Shown here: positions 7,523-16,616 of the stretch, one piece after another | Layout: every line of letters begins with the position of its first letter | How positions within the stretch are numbered: position 1 is the first letter of the stretch | Origin: Candidatus Mediterraneibacter guildfordensis | GTDB lineage: Bacteria; Bacillota; Clostridia; Lachnospirales; Lachnospiraceae | Length of the DNA stretch: 60,677 nucleotides | Reading direction: 5' to 3' | Assembly: GCA_019112735.1 (NCBI GenBank) | Contig: DXIS01000011.1 | Location: forward strand, 1 to 60,677 | Position numbers and translations under genes: made by a program | Notes under the pieces: model-generated | Seen by the model: the letters and a program-made list of their open reading frames with translations, nothing else | Database searches by the model: none | Told to the model about the DNA's origin: nothing

Positions 7523-8665
7523 TTACCACCTGTTTTTAATAAAATCATATGTCTCCTGCTCGGCCTTTAGTATTTCTTCCACATCCGGATCCGCAATATT
7601 CCGGTGATTCTCCATACACGCCTGAATGATCTCCGGGATCTGGAGATACCGGATCTTCCGGTCCAGGAAGAGGGCCACCGCCTTCTCATTGGCGGCATTG
7701 AACACTGTCGGCAGGGAACCGCCGGTCCGTCCCGCCTCAATGGCAAGCTTCAGACCGTAGAATGTCTCCATGTCCGGCTTCTCGAATGTGATCTGCGTAA
7801 GCGTCCCGAAATCCAGCCGTTCACCCGGCAGATACCGGCGCTCCGGATAGTACAGCGCGTACTGGATCGGCAGTTTCATGTCCGGCGTACCGAGCTGTGC
7901 GATCACCGCGCCGTCCTCGTACTCCACCATGGAATGGATGATACTCTGGGGCTGGACGACCACCTGGATCTGATCCACCGTCACGCCGAAGAGCCACTTG
8001 GCCTCGATCACTTCCAGTCCTTTATTCACCATAGTGGAAGAATCGATGGTGATCTTCCGGCCCATGGCCCAGTTCGGGTGCTTCAGCGCATCCTCCACCT
8101 GGATATGCGCCAGTTCTTCCCGCTTCTTCCCCCGGAAAGGCCCGCCGGAAGCCGTCAGCAGGATCTTGTGGAGCGCTTTCTCCTGTCCGCCCTGGAGAGA
8201 CTGAAAGATGGCGCTGTGTTCACTGTCCACCGGAAGGATGGATACGTGATATTGTTCCGCAAGAGGCATGATAATATGCCCCGCCGTGACCAGCGTCTCT
8301 TTATTGGCCAGGGCGATGTCCTTGCCCGCCCGGATGGCCTCGATGGTCGGCCGGATGCCGATCATCCCCACAATGGCCGTGACCAGGATCTCTGAATCTT
8401 TTTCCGCCGCCACTGCCAGAAGTCCGTCCATCCCGGAGAGGACTTCCACCGGCAGATCCTTTACGCGCGTTTTAAGCTCCGCCGCGAGGTCTTCGCTCCA
8501 CACTGCCGCAAGCTTCGGTCTGAATTCCCGGATCTGCCGTTCCAGCAGATCGATATTGCGGCCGGCCGCCAGCGCAGTCACTTCGATATCCTTATTGGTC
8601 CTTACGATCTCCAGCGTCTGGGTGCCGATCGAACCGGTAGAACCCAGAATGGCTATTTTTTTCAT
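7523..8665 (-). CDS. dxr: 1-deoxy-D-xylulose-5-phosphate reductoisomerase
   Basis: DXR (IspC) catalyses the second step of the MEP isoprenoid pathway, converting DXP to 2-C-methyl-D-erythritol 4-phosphate with NADPH. The NADPH loop is GSTGSIGTQ at residues 8-16. The metal and substrate region includes LPVDSEHSAIFQ, LTASGGPFRG and HPNWAMGRKITIDSSTMVNK with KGLEVIEAKWLF. The length of 380 is normal. It is placed between cdsA and rseP, consistent with supply of isoprenoid precursors for the UppS product encoded two genes upstream. Confidence 0.98.
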   Translation of the reverse strand: MKKIAILGSTGSIGTQTLEIVRTNKDIEVTALAAGRNIDLLERQIREFRPKLAAVWSEDLAAELKTRVKDLPVEVLSGMDGLLAVAAEKDSEILVTAIVGMIGIRPTIEAIRAGKDIALANKETLVTAGHIIMPLAEQYHVSILPVDSEHSAIFQSLQGGQEKALHKILLTASGGPFRGKKREELAHIQVEDALKHPNWAMGRKITIDSSTMVNKGLEVIEAKWLFGVTVDQIQVVVQPQSIIHSMVEYEDGAVIAQLGTPDMKLPIQYALYYPERRYLPGERLDFGTLTQITFEKPDMETFYGLKLAIEAGRTGGSLPTVFNAANEKAVALFLDRKIRYLQIPEIIQACMENHRNIADPDVEEILKAEQETYDFIKNRW

Positions 8666-8695
8666 TCGAACATACTCCTCTTTTCTTTATATCCA

Positions 8696-9508
8696 CTACA
8701 GTAAAACTGCAAGATAATATATGATCGGCGCAGTGAAAATGACACTGTCAAACCGGTCCAGGATCCCCCCGTGTCCGGGGATCAGTTTCCCGTAATCTTT
8801 AATGTTATGGTACCGCTTGATAGCTGATGCAGCCAGGTCTCCGATCTGGGAGATCACACCGCCCGCGGCGCCGATGATCACATAGGTCAGCACATCCGCT
8901 TCTGCATTTCCCCAGTGGTTGATGGCCAGGGCGTAGAGCGCACCGATGAGGGCTGCACCCAGGATCCCGCCGATCCCGCCTTCCACGGATTTCTTCGGGC
9001 TCAAGACCGGCGCCATCTTATGCTTCCCGATCAGTTTGCCCACACAGTAGGCGCATGTGTCGCATCCCCAGGAGCATACGAACACCAGCCACACGGTGAA
9101 TACGCCGCCGTCCAGAAGCCTTGTCCGGTAGATAAAGGAGAGCATCACCGCCACATAGAGCACACCGAAAAATGCGGCAAAGATCTGCTGGGTATTGTAT
9201 TTCGGATAGGCAAAAACAAGGGAGGCCATCTCGCAGATGAGCAGCGCCATAAAAAGCAGCATGAACCAGTTCAGCTTATCGCCCGGGAGCTGCGCCTCAA
9301 AATACAGAAGGCCGTAGTAGGCCGCCGCGGCGATATATCCGATGATCCCCGGCGGTTTTTTCTCGATCCCGAATACTTTGTAAAGCTCCGTCATGCCGAT
9401 CAGGCTGATGAGCAGCAGTACAAAGAACAGCAGGTTTCCCCCGGTGATCAGTGTGACAAGGGCGATCACCATCAGAAGGATCCCGCTCAGCAAACGTGTT
9501 ACGAACAT
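8696..9508 (-). CDS. cdsA: Phosphatidate cytidylyltransferase
   Basis: CdsA makes CDP-diacylglycerol from phosphatidate and CTP, the branch point to all phospholipids. The 270-residue protein is strongly hydrophobic with about seven to eight membrane helices. The family signature near the C-terminus is visible: SAIKRYHNIKDYGKLIPGHG followed by GILDRFDS. It starts 3 bp after uppS stops and is thus in the same operon. Nothing unusual was seen. Confidence 0.97.
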   Translation of the reverse strand: MFVTRLLSGILLMVIALVTLITGGNLLFFVLLLISLIGMTELYKVFGIEKKPPGIIGYIAAAAYYGLLYFEAQLPGDKLNWFMLLFMALLICEMASLVFAYPKYNTQQIFAAFFGVLYVAVMLSFIYRTRLLDGGVFTVWLVFVCSWGCDTCAYCVGKLIGKHKMAPVLSPKKSVEGGIGGILGAALIGALYALAINHWGNAEADVLTYVIIGAAGGVISQIGDLAASAIKRYHNIKDYGKLIPGHGGILDRFDSVIFTAPIIYYLAVLL

Positions 9509-9511
9509 CTT

Positions 9512-10219
9512 TTACGCCTCCTCTACTCCCCCGAATCTCCGGTGTCTGTGGTTGTACTCTTCGATCGCTCTGACCAGTTCTTCCTTTGTGAAATCCGGCC
9601 ATGGCACATCTGTAAAATAGAATTCCGAATAGGCCAGCTGCCAGAGCAGATAATTGGAAAGCCGCTGCTCGCCGCTGGTCCGGATCATAAGATCCGGATC
9701 CGGGATATCATGTGTATCCAGATAGGACTGGAACAGGTCTTCATTGATCTCTTCCGCGCTTACTTTCCCCGCCGCGCAGTCCGCGGCCAGCTTCTTGGCC
9801 GCCCGGGTGATCTCGTCCCGGCTTCCGTAATTGAGGGCGATGGTGAAATTCAGTCCGCCGTTGTTGACCGTCGCCTCCTCCAGTTCCCGGATCCGGTTCT
9901 TAATGTCGTCGTCCAGCGGTTCGATATCTCCGATCACGCGGATCTTCATATCATTTTTCGCCGCCGTCTTCAGACAGGTCTTCATATAGTTGCGCAGCAG
10001 CTTCATGAGCGCCGCCACTTCGCTGTCCGGGCGGTTCCAGTTCTCAGTGGAAAAAGCATAGACCGTCAGGTATTTGATGCCCATGCGCCAGGCTTCCTCA
10101 CAGATCCGCTCCACGTTCTTGCTGCCCTGGGCATGCCCGTAATTCCGGGGCATCCCCTTTGCCTTCGCCCAGCGTCCGTTTCCGTCCAATATGATCGCTA
10201 TATGCTGTGGTACTTTCAT
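9512..10219 (-). CDS. uppS: Isoprenyl transferase (undecaprenyl diphosphate synthase)
   Basis: A cis-prenyltransferase making the C55 lipid carrier for cell-wall synthesis. The active-site start IILDGNGRWAKAKG (catalytic Asp at about residue 10), the YAFSTENWNRP segment and the C-terminal LMIRTSGEQRLSNYLLWQLA are diagnostic. An ATG at 10219 is chosen because AGAGGAA lies 6 bases upstream and the protein then begins directly at MKVPQHIAII, like homologues; a longer frame to 10267 is open but unsupported. The length is 235 residues. Confidence 0.97.
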   Translation of the reverse strand: MKVPQHIAIILDGNGRWAKAKGMPRNYGHAQGSKNVERICEEAWRMGIKYLTVYAFSTENWNRPDSEVAALMKLLRNYMKTCLKTAAKNDMKIRVIGDIEPLDDDIKNRIRELEEATVNNGGLNFTIALNYGSRDEITRAAKKLAADCAAGKVSAEEINEDLFQSYLDTHDIPDPDLMIRTSGEQRLSNYLLWQLAYSEFYFTDVPWPDFTKEELVRAIEEYNHRHRRFGGVEEA

Positions 10220-10271
10220 CGCATTTCCTCTCATTCTCTGATCGCCCCGGCCCGGCCGGGGCGGCACTGGA

Positions 10272-10299
10272 AAGGGGGCTTACATATCCAAGCCCCCTT
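10272..10299 (-). terminator. Intercistronic hairpin between frr and uppS
   Basis: AAGGGGGCTT (10272-10281) and AAGCCCCCTT (10290-10299) form a perfect 10-bp stem with an 8-base loop. No T-run follows on the minus strand, so it may be a weak terminator or an RNA-stability hairpin that lowers uppS relative to frr. Confidence 0.5.
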
Positions 10300-10303
10300 C
10301 TCC

Positions 10304-10855
10304 TTATACTGTCATGATCTCTTTTGATTTCGCATCGACCATTTTGTCGATCTTCTCGATATATTTATCTGTGATCTTCTGAAGTTCGTCTTCCAGATCC
10401 TTGATGCCGTCCTCGGAAATCTCCGTTCCTTTCAGCTTCTTGAAAGCAACATTGCCGTCCCGGCGGATATTGCGGACAGCCACCTTGGCAGCCTCGCCTT
10501 TTTTCTTCACTTCTTTGGCAAGCTCTTTTCTGCGCTCCTCAGTAAGCTCCGGGAATACAAGGCGGATGGATGAACCGTCATTGGTCGGATTGATGCCGAT
10601 ATCGGATGTGAGGATCGCTTTCTCGATCGCTTTGAGCATGCTCTTCTCCCACGGCTGGATCTGGATCATCCTGGCCTCCGGGACAGATACATTCGCCACC
10701 TGCTGGATCGGCGTCGGCGCCCCGTAATAATCCACATACAGCTTGTCCAGCACATGCGGATTGGCGCGTCCTGCGCGGATCGTCACCAGCTCGCTGTCCA
10801 GGTTGTTGATGGTCTTCGTCATCTTTGCGTCATATGCTGTCACTTTCTCGTTCAT
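10304..10855 (-). CDS. frr: Ribosome recycling factor
   Basis: RRF splits post-termination ribosomes together with EF-G. The 183-residue length and the sequence are typical: N-terminal helix with LVTIRAGRANPHVLD, the hinge region with DYYGAPTPIQQVANVSVPEA and MIQIQPWE, then the domain-I helices (LTEERRKELAKEVKKKGEAA, VRNIRRDGN). It lies 12 bp downstream of pyrH and is transcribed with it. Confidence 0.98.
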   Translation of the reverse strand: MNEKVTAYDAKMTKTINNLDSELVTIRAGRANPHVLDKLYVDYYGAPTPIQQVANVSVPEARMIQIQPWEKSMLKAIEKAILTSDIGINPTNDGSSIRLVFPELTEERRKELAKEVKKKGEAAKVAVRNIRRDGNVAFKKLKGTEISEDGIKDLEDELQKITDKYIEKIDKMVDAKSKEIMTV

Positions 10856-10867
10856 TCTGAAATCCTC

Positions 10868-11563
10868 CTATACTGTTACTTTTGTTCCGGTAAAATGACC
10901 GCTCATCGTCTCTACGATGCTGTTCTCTTCATTGAGCCCGAATACGAGCATCGGCATCTTGTTCTCCAGGCAGAGAATGGATGCCGTCAGGTCCACTGCG
11001 GCCAGCTTCTTATCGATCACTTCCTGGATGGAAACCTCATCATACTTGACTGCCGCCGGATTCACCTTCGGATCGCTGTCATAGATGCCGTCGATGGCTT
11101 TCGCCAGAAGCATGGCGTCCGCCTCGATCTCGATGGCTCTTAAGACTGCGCCTGTGTCCGTTGAAAAATACGGATGCCCCGTGCCGCCCGCGAAGAAGAT
11201 CACCTTTCCTTCTTCCAGCGCCGCCACGGCCGCGTCTTTTGAAAAGAGGGATGTAAATGCACCGCACACAAACGGGGTGAATACTTCCGTCTTCATGCCC
11301 ACATGTCTGAAAATATCCGATACATAGATGCAGTTCATCACGGTCGCAAGCATGCCGATCTGGTCCGCTTTCGTCCGGTCAATGGTCTCGCTTGTGCGGC
11401 CTCTCCAGAAGTTGCCGCCTCCGGTCACGATGGCCACCTGGATCCCGTCGTCCACCAGCTTCTTCACCTGCTCTGCAACGCCGATGCATGTCGCCTCGTC
11501 AAATCCTGTCTTCTTGTCTCCCGCGAGGGCTTCCCCGCTCAGCTTCAGTAGTACTCTTTTCAT
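10868..11563 (-). CDS. pyrH: UMP kinase
   Basis: The bacterial hexameric UMP kinase of the amino-acid-kinase fold phosphorylates UMP to UDP. Diagnostic parts are VLLKLSGEALAG at the start, VTGGGNFWRGR, DQIGMLATVMN, IFFAGGTGHPYFSTDT and the C-terminal region with LVFGLNEENSI. The start at 11563 is chosen because AAGGAG lies about 10 bases upstream and the protein begins MKRVLLKLSGE as in homologues; the open frame extending to 11650 lacks support. It is the first gene of the visible pyrH-frr-uppS-cdsA-dxr-rseP block. tsf and rpsB, often upstream, are absent here. Confidence 0.97.
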   Translation of the reverse strand: MKRVLLKLSGEALAGDKKTGFDEATCIGVAEQVKKLVDDGIQVAIVTGGGNFWRGRTSETIDRTKADQIGMLATVMNCIYVSDIFRHVGMKTEVFTPFVCGAFTSLFSKDAAVAALEEGKVIFFAGGTGHPYFSTDTGAVLRAIEIEADAMLLAKAIDGIYDSDPKVNPAAVKYDEVSIQEVIDKKLAAVDLTASILCLENKMPMLVFGLNEENSIVETMSGHFTGTKVTV

Positions 11564-11588
11564 ATAGTAAACTCCTTTGAAATCTCTG

Positions 11589-13190
11589 CTAAAATGAAGT
11601 ATAACATAAGTTTTCCAATTTGTCATGTATATATCCCGCATCCCGCTCATCCGTCATAACAGTGAGCCGGTCGCCTGCCATGAGCCTCGTCTTCCCCCGG
11701 GGGATGATCTCTTTCCCGTCCCGTTCCAGGGCCACCAGAAGGCAGTTCTTCGGCCAGTGGATCTCCATGACCGTCCGGTCTTCCAGGACGGAGCCGCTCA
11801 TGATCACGAACTCGCTTAAGACCTTCTGCCCGCCTGCGCTTCCAGACGTTTTCCGGCCGGCATTTTCTGCTTTTCCGGTCCCGGACGCCTTCTCCTGTCC
11901 GGCGATCAGCCGGTTCAGCAGACTCTCATAGATCGGTTCGGATTTCACAAGGGTGGCCGTAATATATGCCACAACCGATACGATAGCCAGGGAAAGCATC
12001 TGGCTCACCGAACCGGACATCTCGAAGAGCAGGATGATCCCGGTGATCGGCGCCCGCACGATGGCGGTGAAGAAGCCCGCCATGGAGAGCAGCACGAAAT
12101 TATTGATATAGCCCGGATCCATCCCGAAGAACTCCACCCCGACCATGGCAAACGCCCCGCCGATCAGGGCGCCCAGGATCAGCAGCGGGAAGAAAATGCC
12201 GCCCGGCGCGCCCGATCCGAAGCTGACCGCTGAAAAAAGAAATTTGACTACAAACGTCAGAAGGACCAGCGTAAGGACCATTTCCCCGTCTGTCAGGGAA
12301 ACGATAAGATTGCTGCCGCTTCCCAGGACCGACGGCATCAGAAGCCCCAGCACCCCGGCCGCCAGGAACGCGATCACCAGCCTGGAGGTCTCATTTAAAA
12401 ACTCCGGTTTCTTATAGAGATCCTGGGCTTTCGTCATTACCTTATTATATAACGCCCCCATCAGGCCCAGCAGCACGCCCAGAAGAAGCAGCGTCCAGTA
12501 CAGTTCCTGGGGCAGGAACCGGTCCAGTTCAAACTGAAAGACCGGGTCGATCCCCATGATGTGTGAACAGATATAATCCGCCGTCACAGAGGCCGTCATC
12601 ACGGAGACGAGCAGGCTGACAGAGAATCCTTTATGGATCTCCTCCAGGGCGAACATCATGCCCGCCAGCGGCGCATGAAAGGCCGCCGCCAGTCCCGCAC
12701 TGGCCCCGCAGGTCATGAGATAGCGTTCTTCTGTCTTTCCCCGGTCAAGGAGACGGGAGACGCCCTGGCCGCCCATGGCGCCCAGCTGGATCGACGGGCC
12801 TTCCCGCCCGAGGGACAGGCCGCCGAAGAGGCAGAGGAAGCCACCGATGAATTTGGCCGGCAGCACCCGTTTCCAGTCTTCTTTTAATTTACCAAGGACT
12901 TCGCCCTCCACCTGGGGGATGCCGCTTCCGGAGATCATCGGCTCCCATTTTACCAGCCGCCCCACGATCAGGGCCAATAGGATGAGCACCGCGAACCAGA
13001 CGAGGATCCGGAGCGGATGTCCTTTTATAAAAGCAAGGATCTCATTCAGCCATTCCCCGGCATATGTAAGCGCGATCCGGTAGAACATGACCACCAGGCC
13101 GGATACCGCGCCCACCAGCAGTCCCTCCCCGATCAGGATGACCGGGAAGCGCTGCGCCCGTTTTATTGTATTAGATGTATCTTTCTTCAT
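11589..13190 (-). CDS. ClC-family chloride transporter with C-terminal RCK (TrkA-C) domain
   Basis: The 533-residue protein holds the ClC selectivity motifs GSGIP (residues 88-92), GREGP (128-132, with gating Glu130) and GAPGGIFFP (about 330). A second internal Glu pair (FALEEIHKGFS, about 182-192) occupies the region of the proton-pathway glutamate of H+/Cl- exchangers, so an antiporter is favoured over a channel. About 11 membrane helices are followed, after a linker (about 440-465), by a cytoplasmic TrkA-C/RCK domain (VMEIHWPKNCLLVALERDGK, then GDRLTVMTDERD), which in related proteins binds ligands and gates transport. It lies next to pyrH on the same strand but may have its own promoter. 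Confidence 0.92.
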   Translation of the reverse strand: MKKDTSNTIKRAQRFPVILIGEGLLVGAVSGLVVMFYRIALTYAGEWLNEILAFIKGHPLRILVWFAVLILLALIVGRLVKWEPMISGSGIPQVEGEVLGKLKEDWKRVLPAKFIGGFLCLFGGLSLGREGPSIQLGAMGGQGVSRLLDRGKTEERYLMTCGASAGLAAAFHAPLAGMMFALEEIHKGFSVSLLVSVMTASVTADYICSHIMGIDPVFQFELDRFLPQELYWTLLLLGVLLGLMGALYNKVMTKAQDLYKKPEFLNETSRLVIAFLAAGVLGLLMPSVLGSGSNLIVSLTDGEMVLTLVLLTFVVKFLFSAVSFGSGAPGGIFFPLLILGALIGGAFAMVGVEFFGMDPGYINNFVLLSMAGFFTAIVRAPITGIILLFEMSGSVSQMLSLAIVSVVAYITATLVKSEPIYESLLNRLIAGQEKASGTGKAENAGRKTSGSAGGQKVLSEFVIMSGSVLEDRTVMEIHWPKNCLLVALERDGKEIIPRGKTRLMAGDRLTVMTDERDAGYIHDKLENLCYTSF

Positions 13191-13219
13191 CTCAGTTCAT
13201 TCCTTCTTTTGTCTCTTCA

Positions 13220-13900
13220 CTACAACACGATCATGGAAAACAGCACCGTGATGATCCCGCAGATCCCGATGGCCAGCCCGCTCATGGCGCCTTCCACCTC
13301 GCCGAGCTCGATGGCCTTCGACGTGCCCACCGCATGGCTGGATGCGCCGATGGCAAGACCCGCAGCGACCGGATCCGACACCCGGAAAAGCCGGATCAGA
13401 AGCGGGGCGAAGATCCCGCCCAGGATCCCTGTGAAGATCACCGCCACCACCGTGATCGGCACCATGCCGCCCGCCGGTTCCGCGATGCTGACCGCGATGG
13501 GTGTGGTTACGGACTTGGGGATCAGAGAGACCGTCAGGCTCTCATCCAGCCCGAAGAGCCGGCACAGCAGATATACGCTCCCCATGGACGCCGCCGAGCC
13601 TGCCGCACAGCCGACGAGGATGGGCAGGGCGTATTCTTTCAGGATCTGAAGCTTCGTATATACCGCCACCGCCAGGCAGGCCGTAGCCGGAGCCAGGAAC
13701 ATATTGATGATCTCCCCGCCCTGATTATAGGATTCATAAGGGATCCGGAAGATCAGAAGGACCGCGGACACAAGCACAATGGCGATGATCAGCGGATTGC
13801 ACACCGGGGTCTTCAGCTTCCGGTTCAGTTTCACCCCGATCCAGAAGGCGATGACGCTGAGCGCCACCCCAAAGTATGGGGATTCAAATATTTCACTCAT
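13220..13900 (-). CDS. lrgB: LrgB-family membrane protein
   Basis: LrgB/CidB proteins work with LrgA/CidA in murein-hydrolase control and, in some bacteria, as pyruvate or metabolite transporters. The 226-residue protein has the family's core (YNQGGEIINMFLAPATACLA, then ILVGCAAGS and ESLTVSLIPKSVTTPIA, and the GTSKAIELGEVEGAMSGLA end). It overlaps lrgA by 8 bases, which is the normal operon arrangement. Confidence 0.93.
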   Translation of the reverse strand: MSEIFESPYFGVALSVIAFWIGVKLNRKLKTPVCNPLIIAIVLVSAVLLIFRIPYESYNQGGEIINMFLAPATACLAVAVYTKLQILKEYALPILVGCAAGSAASMGSVYLLCRLFGLDESLTVSLIPKSVTTPIAVSIAEPAGGMVPITVVAVIFTGILGGIFAPLLIRLFRVSDPVAAGLAIGASSHAVGTSKAIELGEVEGAMSGLAIGICGIITVLFSMIVL

Positions 13901-14288
13901 CTTCCCTTTTCCCTCCTTTCTCTCTGCGTCCGGTCAGAAGCCTCACGGTCAGCCGCACGCTCCAGGCCGTCACGGCAAATGTAACGACCGTAGAGACCAC
14001 ACAGATGACGATGAGCTGAAGCCAGGTGCTTTTCAGCACGTCAAAATAATTGATAATGCTCACCCCGGCCGGGATGAAGAAGAACGCCATATTTTCCAGA
14101 AGGAAATCCGATTTCTCCTGGATATGCTCGATCTTCAGCGCGCCGGACAGCAGGCAGATAAAAAGCAGGATCATACCGATCACACTGGCCGGGAAGGCAA
14201 AAGGCAGGATCTTCTCCGCCAGCACGCTGAGCCAGCACACAGAAAAGACGATCCCGATCTGTTTAATAATTTTCATATTGACATTCAC
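13893..14288 (-). CDS. lrgA: LrgA/CidA-family membrane protein
   Basis: A 131-residue holin-like protein with four membrane helices. The family pattern is ILPFAFPASVIGMILLFICL in the second helix region, then FLLENMAFFFIPAGVSIINY. It is first in an lrgA-lrgB pair. The gene is divergent from aroF; the 124-bp region between them must carry both promoters. No LytTR-type regulator lies next to it. Confidence 0.92.
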   Translation of the reverse strand: MNVNMKIIKQIGIVFSVCWLSVLAEKILPFAFPASVIGMILLFICLLSGALKIEHIQEKSDFLLENMAFFFIPAGVSIINYFDVLKSTWLQLIVICVVSTVVTFAVTAWSVRLTVRLLTGRREKGGKREDE

Positions 14289-14412
14289 TTTCCTTTGATT
14301 TATGATACTAATGGTTTCGCACTTTAAACAGCTAAAATTTTACAGCGCGAAGTTCGATGTATTTCCACTGAAATACTTTTTTATTATAAATGAAACCGGA
14401 GGAAAAGCAAGG

Positions 14413-15426
14413 ATGATTATCGTATTAAAACCACATACCACTGAAGAAAATATAAACCGGGTCGAGAACCTGGTAAAGAACCGCGGACTGGACACCCATG
14501 TCGTACGCGGAACCGAGATGACCATCATCGGATGCATCGGCGACACCACACTGATCGACCCCCGTCTCTTCGAGGTGGACAGCTCCGTTGACAAAGTCAT
14601 GCATGTACAGGAACCATACAAACTGGCTAACCGTGCATTCCATCCGGAAGACTCCGTCATCGAGGCGTCCGGCGTCAAATTCGGCGGCGGCCATATGGGC
14701 CTCATTGCCGGCCCCTGCTCCGTCGAATCCTACGAGCAGGTGCTGGAAGTGGCGAAAGCCGTCAAGGCGGCCGGAGCCACCATGCTCCGCGGCGGCGCAT
14801 TCAAACCTCGCACCAGCCCGTACTCCTTCCAGGGACTGGGACTGGAAGGCCTGGACATCCTGTGCGCAGTCAAAGAAGAAACCGGACTGCCCATCGTGAC
14901 CGAGCTCATGTCCCCGCAGTACCTGGACGTCTTCAACGAGAAAGTAGACCTGATCCAGATCGGCGCCCGCAACATGCAAAACTTCGACCTGCTCAAACAG
15001 CTGGGTCAGATCGACCGGCCGATCCTGTTAAAACGCGGCCTGAATGCAACCTACGAAGAATGGATCATGTCCGCAGAGTACATCATGGCATCCGGAAACG
15101 AGAACGTCATCCTCTGCGAGCGAGGGATCCGTACATTCGAAACATTCACCAGGAACACCCTTGACCTGCAGAGCATCCCGGTGCTCCGCAAAAAGACCCA
15201 TCTCCCGGTAGTCGTGGATCCGAGCCATGCCGGCGGAAAATGGTGGCTCGTAGAGCCGATGGCAAAAGCAGCCGTGGCTGCCGGCGCAGACGGCCTGATG
15301 ATCGAAGTGCACAACAACCCGGAATGCGCACTGTGCGACGGCGCACAGTCACTGAAGCCCGAAAAATACGCAGACCTGATCGCACAGGTAAAACAGATCG
15401 CAGAAGTAGTCGGAAAATTTCTTTAA
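14413..15426 (+). CDS. aroF: 3-deoxy-7-phosphoheptulonate synthase, type I-beta
   Basis: DAHP synthase condenses PEP and erythrose 4-phosphate, the entry to aromatic amino acid synthesis. The N-terminal ferredoxin-like regulatory domain (MIIVLKPHTTEENINRVENL, about 1-70) is followed by the TIM barrel with GPCSVES, LRGGAFKPRTSPYSFQG, LLKRGLNATYEEW, ERGIRTFET and VVDPSHAGGKWWLVEPMAKA. The I-beta subfamily is typical of Gram-positives. The start at 14413 has GGAGG about 11 bases upstream; a longer open frame to 14302 has no ribosome site. The 338-residue length is normal. Confidence 0.97.
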   Translation: MIIVLKPHTTEENINRVENLVKNRGLDTHVVRGTEMTIIGCIGDTTLIDPRLFEVDSSVDKVMHVQEPYKLANRAFHPEDSVIEASGVKFGGGHMGLIAGPCSVESYEQVLEVAKAVKAAGATMLRGGAFKPRTSPYSFQGLGLEGLDILCAVKEETGLPIVTELMSPQYLDVFNEKVDLIQIGARNMQNFDLLKQLGQIDRPILLKRGLNATYEEWIMSAEYIMASGNENVILCERGIRTFETFTRNTLDLQSIPVLRKKTHLPVVVDPSHAGGKWWLVEPMAKAAVAAGADGLMIEVHNNPECALCDGAQSLKPEKYADLIAQVKQIAEVVGKFL

Positions 15427-15475
15427 TTGAATTGGGGACGTAGTAAAATTGAATTTTACTACGTCCCCAATTCAA
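15427..15475. repeat. Perfect 49-bp palindrome between aroF and aroB
   Basis: Bases 15427-15450 are the exact reverse complement of 15452-15475, with one G between them. The core GGGGACGTAG / CTACGTCCCC recalls the GC-capped palindromes (REP-like) that are mobilised by IS200/Y1-type transposases in Firmicutes. It begins right after the aroF stop and would form an extremely stable hairpin. CCTGTCCCTTTTT follows, so it may also end aroF transcription. No Y1 transposase is in the window. Confidence 0.85.
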
Positions 15476-15525
15476 GATTGCCCTGTCCCTTTTTAAATTT
15501 ATTGTTTCTAAAGGAGAAAATTCTC

Positions 15526-16581
15526 ATGCAATTGTCAGTTAATTTAGGCGAAAATTCATATCCCATTTATATTGAAAACGGTATTCTCTCACATGCCGGC
15601 GACTATATTTCTCAGGTATTTTCCGGCCGAAAAATTATGATCATCTCTGATGACCGCGTGTTTCCGCTGTATGGGGAGAAAGTAAAAGCTTCTCTGAATG
15701 ATTATGAATGTCATTCGCTTGTCCTGCCCCACGGGGAGCCTACGAAGAGTTTTCAGTCTTTACCGAAAATTTATGAAGCTTTATTAAATGCGAAGCTGAC
15801 CCGGAGCGACCTTGTGATCGCACTCGGCGGCGGAGTGATCGGCGATCTGGCCGGATTTGCCGCATCCAGCTATCTCAGGGGAGTAAAGTTCGTACAGATC
15901 CCCACTTCTCTTCTCGCCCAGGTGGACTCATCCGTGGGCGGTAAGGTTGCGGTGGACCTTCCCCAGGGAAAGAACCTGGTCGGCGCTTTCTTTCAGCCGA
16001 AACTTGTGCTCATTGATCCGGAAGTTCTGGATACGCTGCCGGAGCATTTTATTAAAGACGGGATGGGCGAGGTGATCAAGTACGGCTGCATCAAAGACGC
16101 CGGACTGTTCGACCTTCTCTGCTCCCACACGTCTTTTGACGACCTGAAAAGCGAGCTGACCGGTGTGATCGCCCGATGCGTGGACATCAAGCGGATCGTG
16201 GTCGAGGCGGACCAGTTCGACACCGGTGAGCGGATGCTCCTGAACTTCGGGCATACGCTGGCACATACGATCGAGCAGTATTATCACTATGAGCGGGAAA
16301 GCCACGGCGAAGCCGTCGGGATCGGCATGTACCGGATCACAAAGATCGCCGAAGAAAAGGGGCTTACTGCCCCGGGCTGCGCAGAGATAATCCGGAACGC
16401 CCTGAAAATATACGGTCTTCCGGATTCATGCGGTCTGCACGCGGATGACCTGACCGGTGCGATCGCCCTTGACAAAAAAAATCTCAACGGACACCTGAAT
16501 GTAGTTCTGTTAAAAGATATCGGCGACAGCTATGTATATCCGACCGACCTTGCATTCTTCGACAAAGCGGGAACGATGTGA
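15526..16581 (+). CDS. aroB: 3-dehydroquinate synthase
   Basis: AroB converts DAHP to 3-dehydroquinate using NAD+ and a metal, the step after AroF. The NAD-binding segment (LALGGGVIGDLAGFAASSYLRG), the PTSLLAQVDSSVGGKVAVD loop and the metal ligands in the NFGHTLAHTIEQ and ESHGEAVGIGM regions are all present. At 351 residues it is complete. The start at 15526 is supported by AAGGAG at 15511-15516; the frame open to 15427 would begin inside the palindrome. Confidence 0.98.
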   Translation: MQLSVNLGENSYPIYIENGILSHAGDYISQVFSGRKIMIISDDRVFPLYGEKVKASLNDYECHSLVLPHGEPTKSFQSLPKIYEALLNAKLTRSDLVIALGGGVIGDLAGFAASSYLRGVKFVQIPTSLLAQVDSSVGGKVAVDLPQGKNLVGAFFQPKLVLIDPEVLDTLPEHFIKDGMGEVIKYGCIKDAGLFDLLCSHTSFDDLKSELTGVIARCVDIKRIVVEADQFDTGERMLLNFGHTLAHTIEQYYHYERESHGEAVGIGMYRITKIAEEKGLTAPGCAEIIRNALKIYGLPDSCGLHADDLTGAIALDKKNLNGHLNVVLLKDIGDSYVYPTDLAFFDKAGTM

Positions 16582-16607
16582 AAACACCGTTCCCGCTTAT
16601 TTTTTCT
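16565..16607 (+). terminator. Rho-independent terminator of aroB
   Basis: AAGCGGGAACG at 16565-16575, overlapping the last codons of aroB, pairs perfectly with CGTTCCCGCTT at 16588-16598, followed by ATTTTTT. Confidence 0.9.
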
Positions 16608-16616
16608 GTATCAGAT

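Noticed and set aside
8915..10327. A 470-codon plus-strand open frame
   Set aside because: It lies antisense to cdsA and uppS, is rich in His, Arg, Pro and Gln as expected for a shadow of GC-rich genes, and has no ribosome site.
14289..14412. T-box or tryptophan attenuator before aroF
   Set aside because: The region is only 124 bp, shared with the lrgA promoter, and lacks T-box motifs and a terminator.
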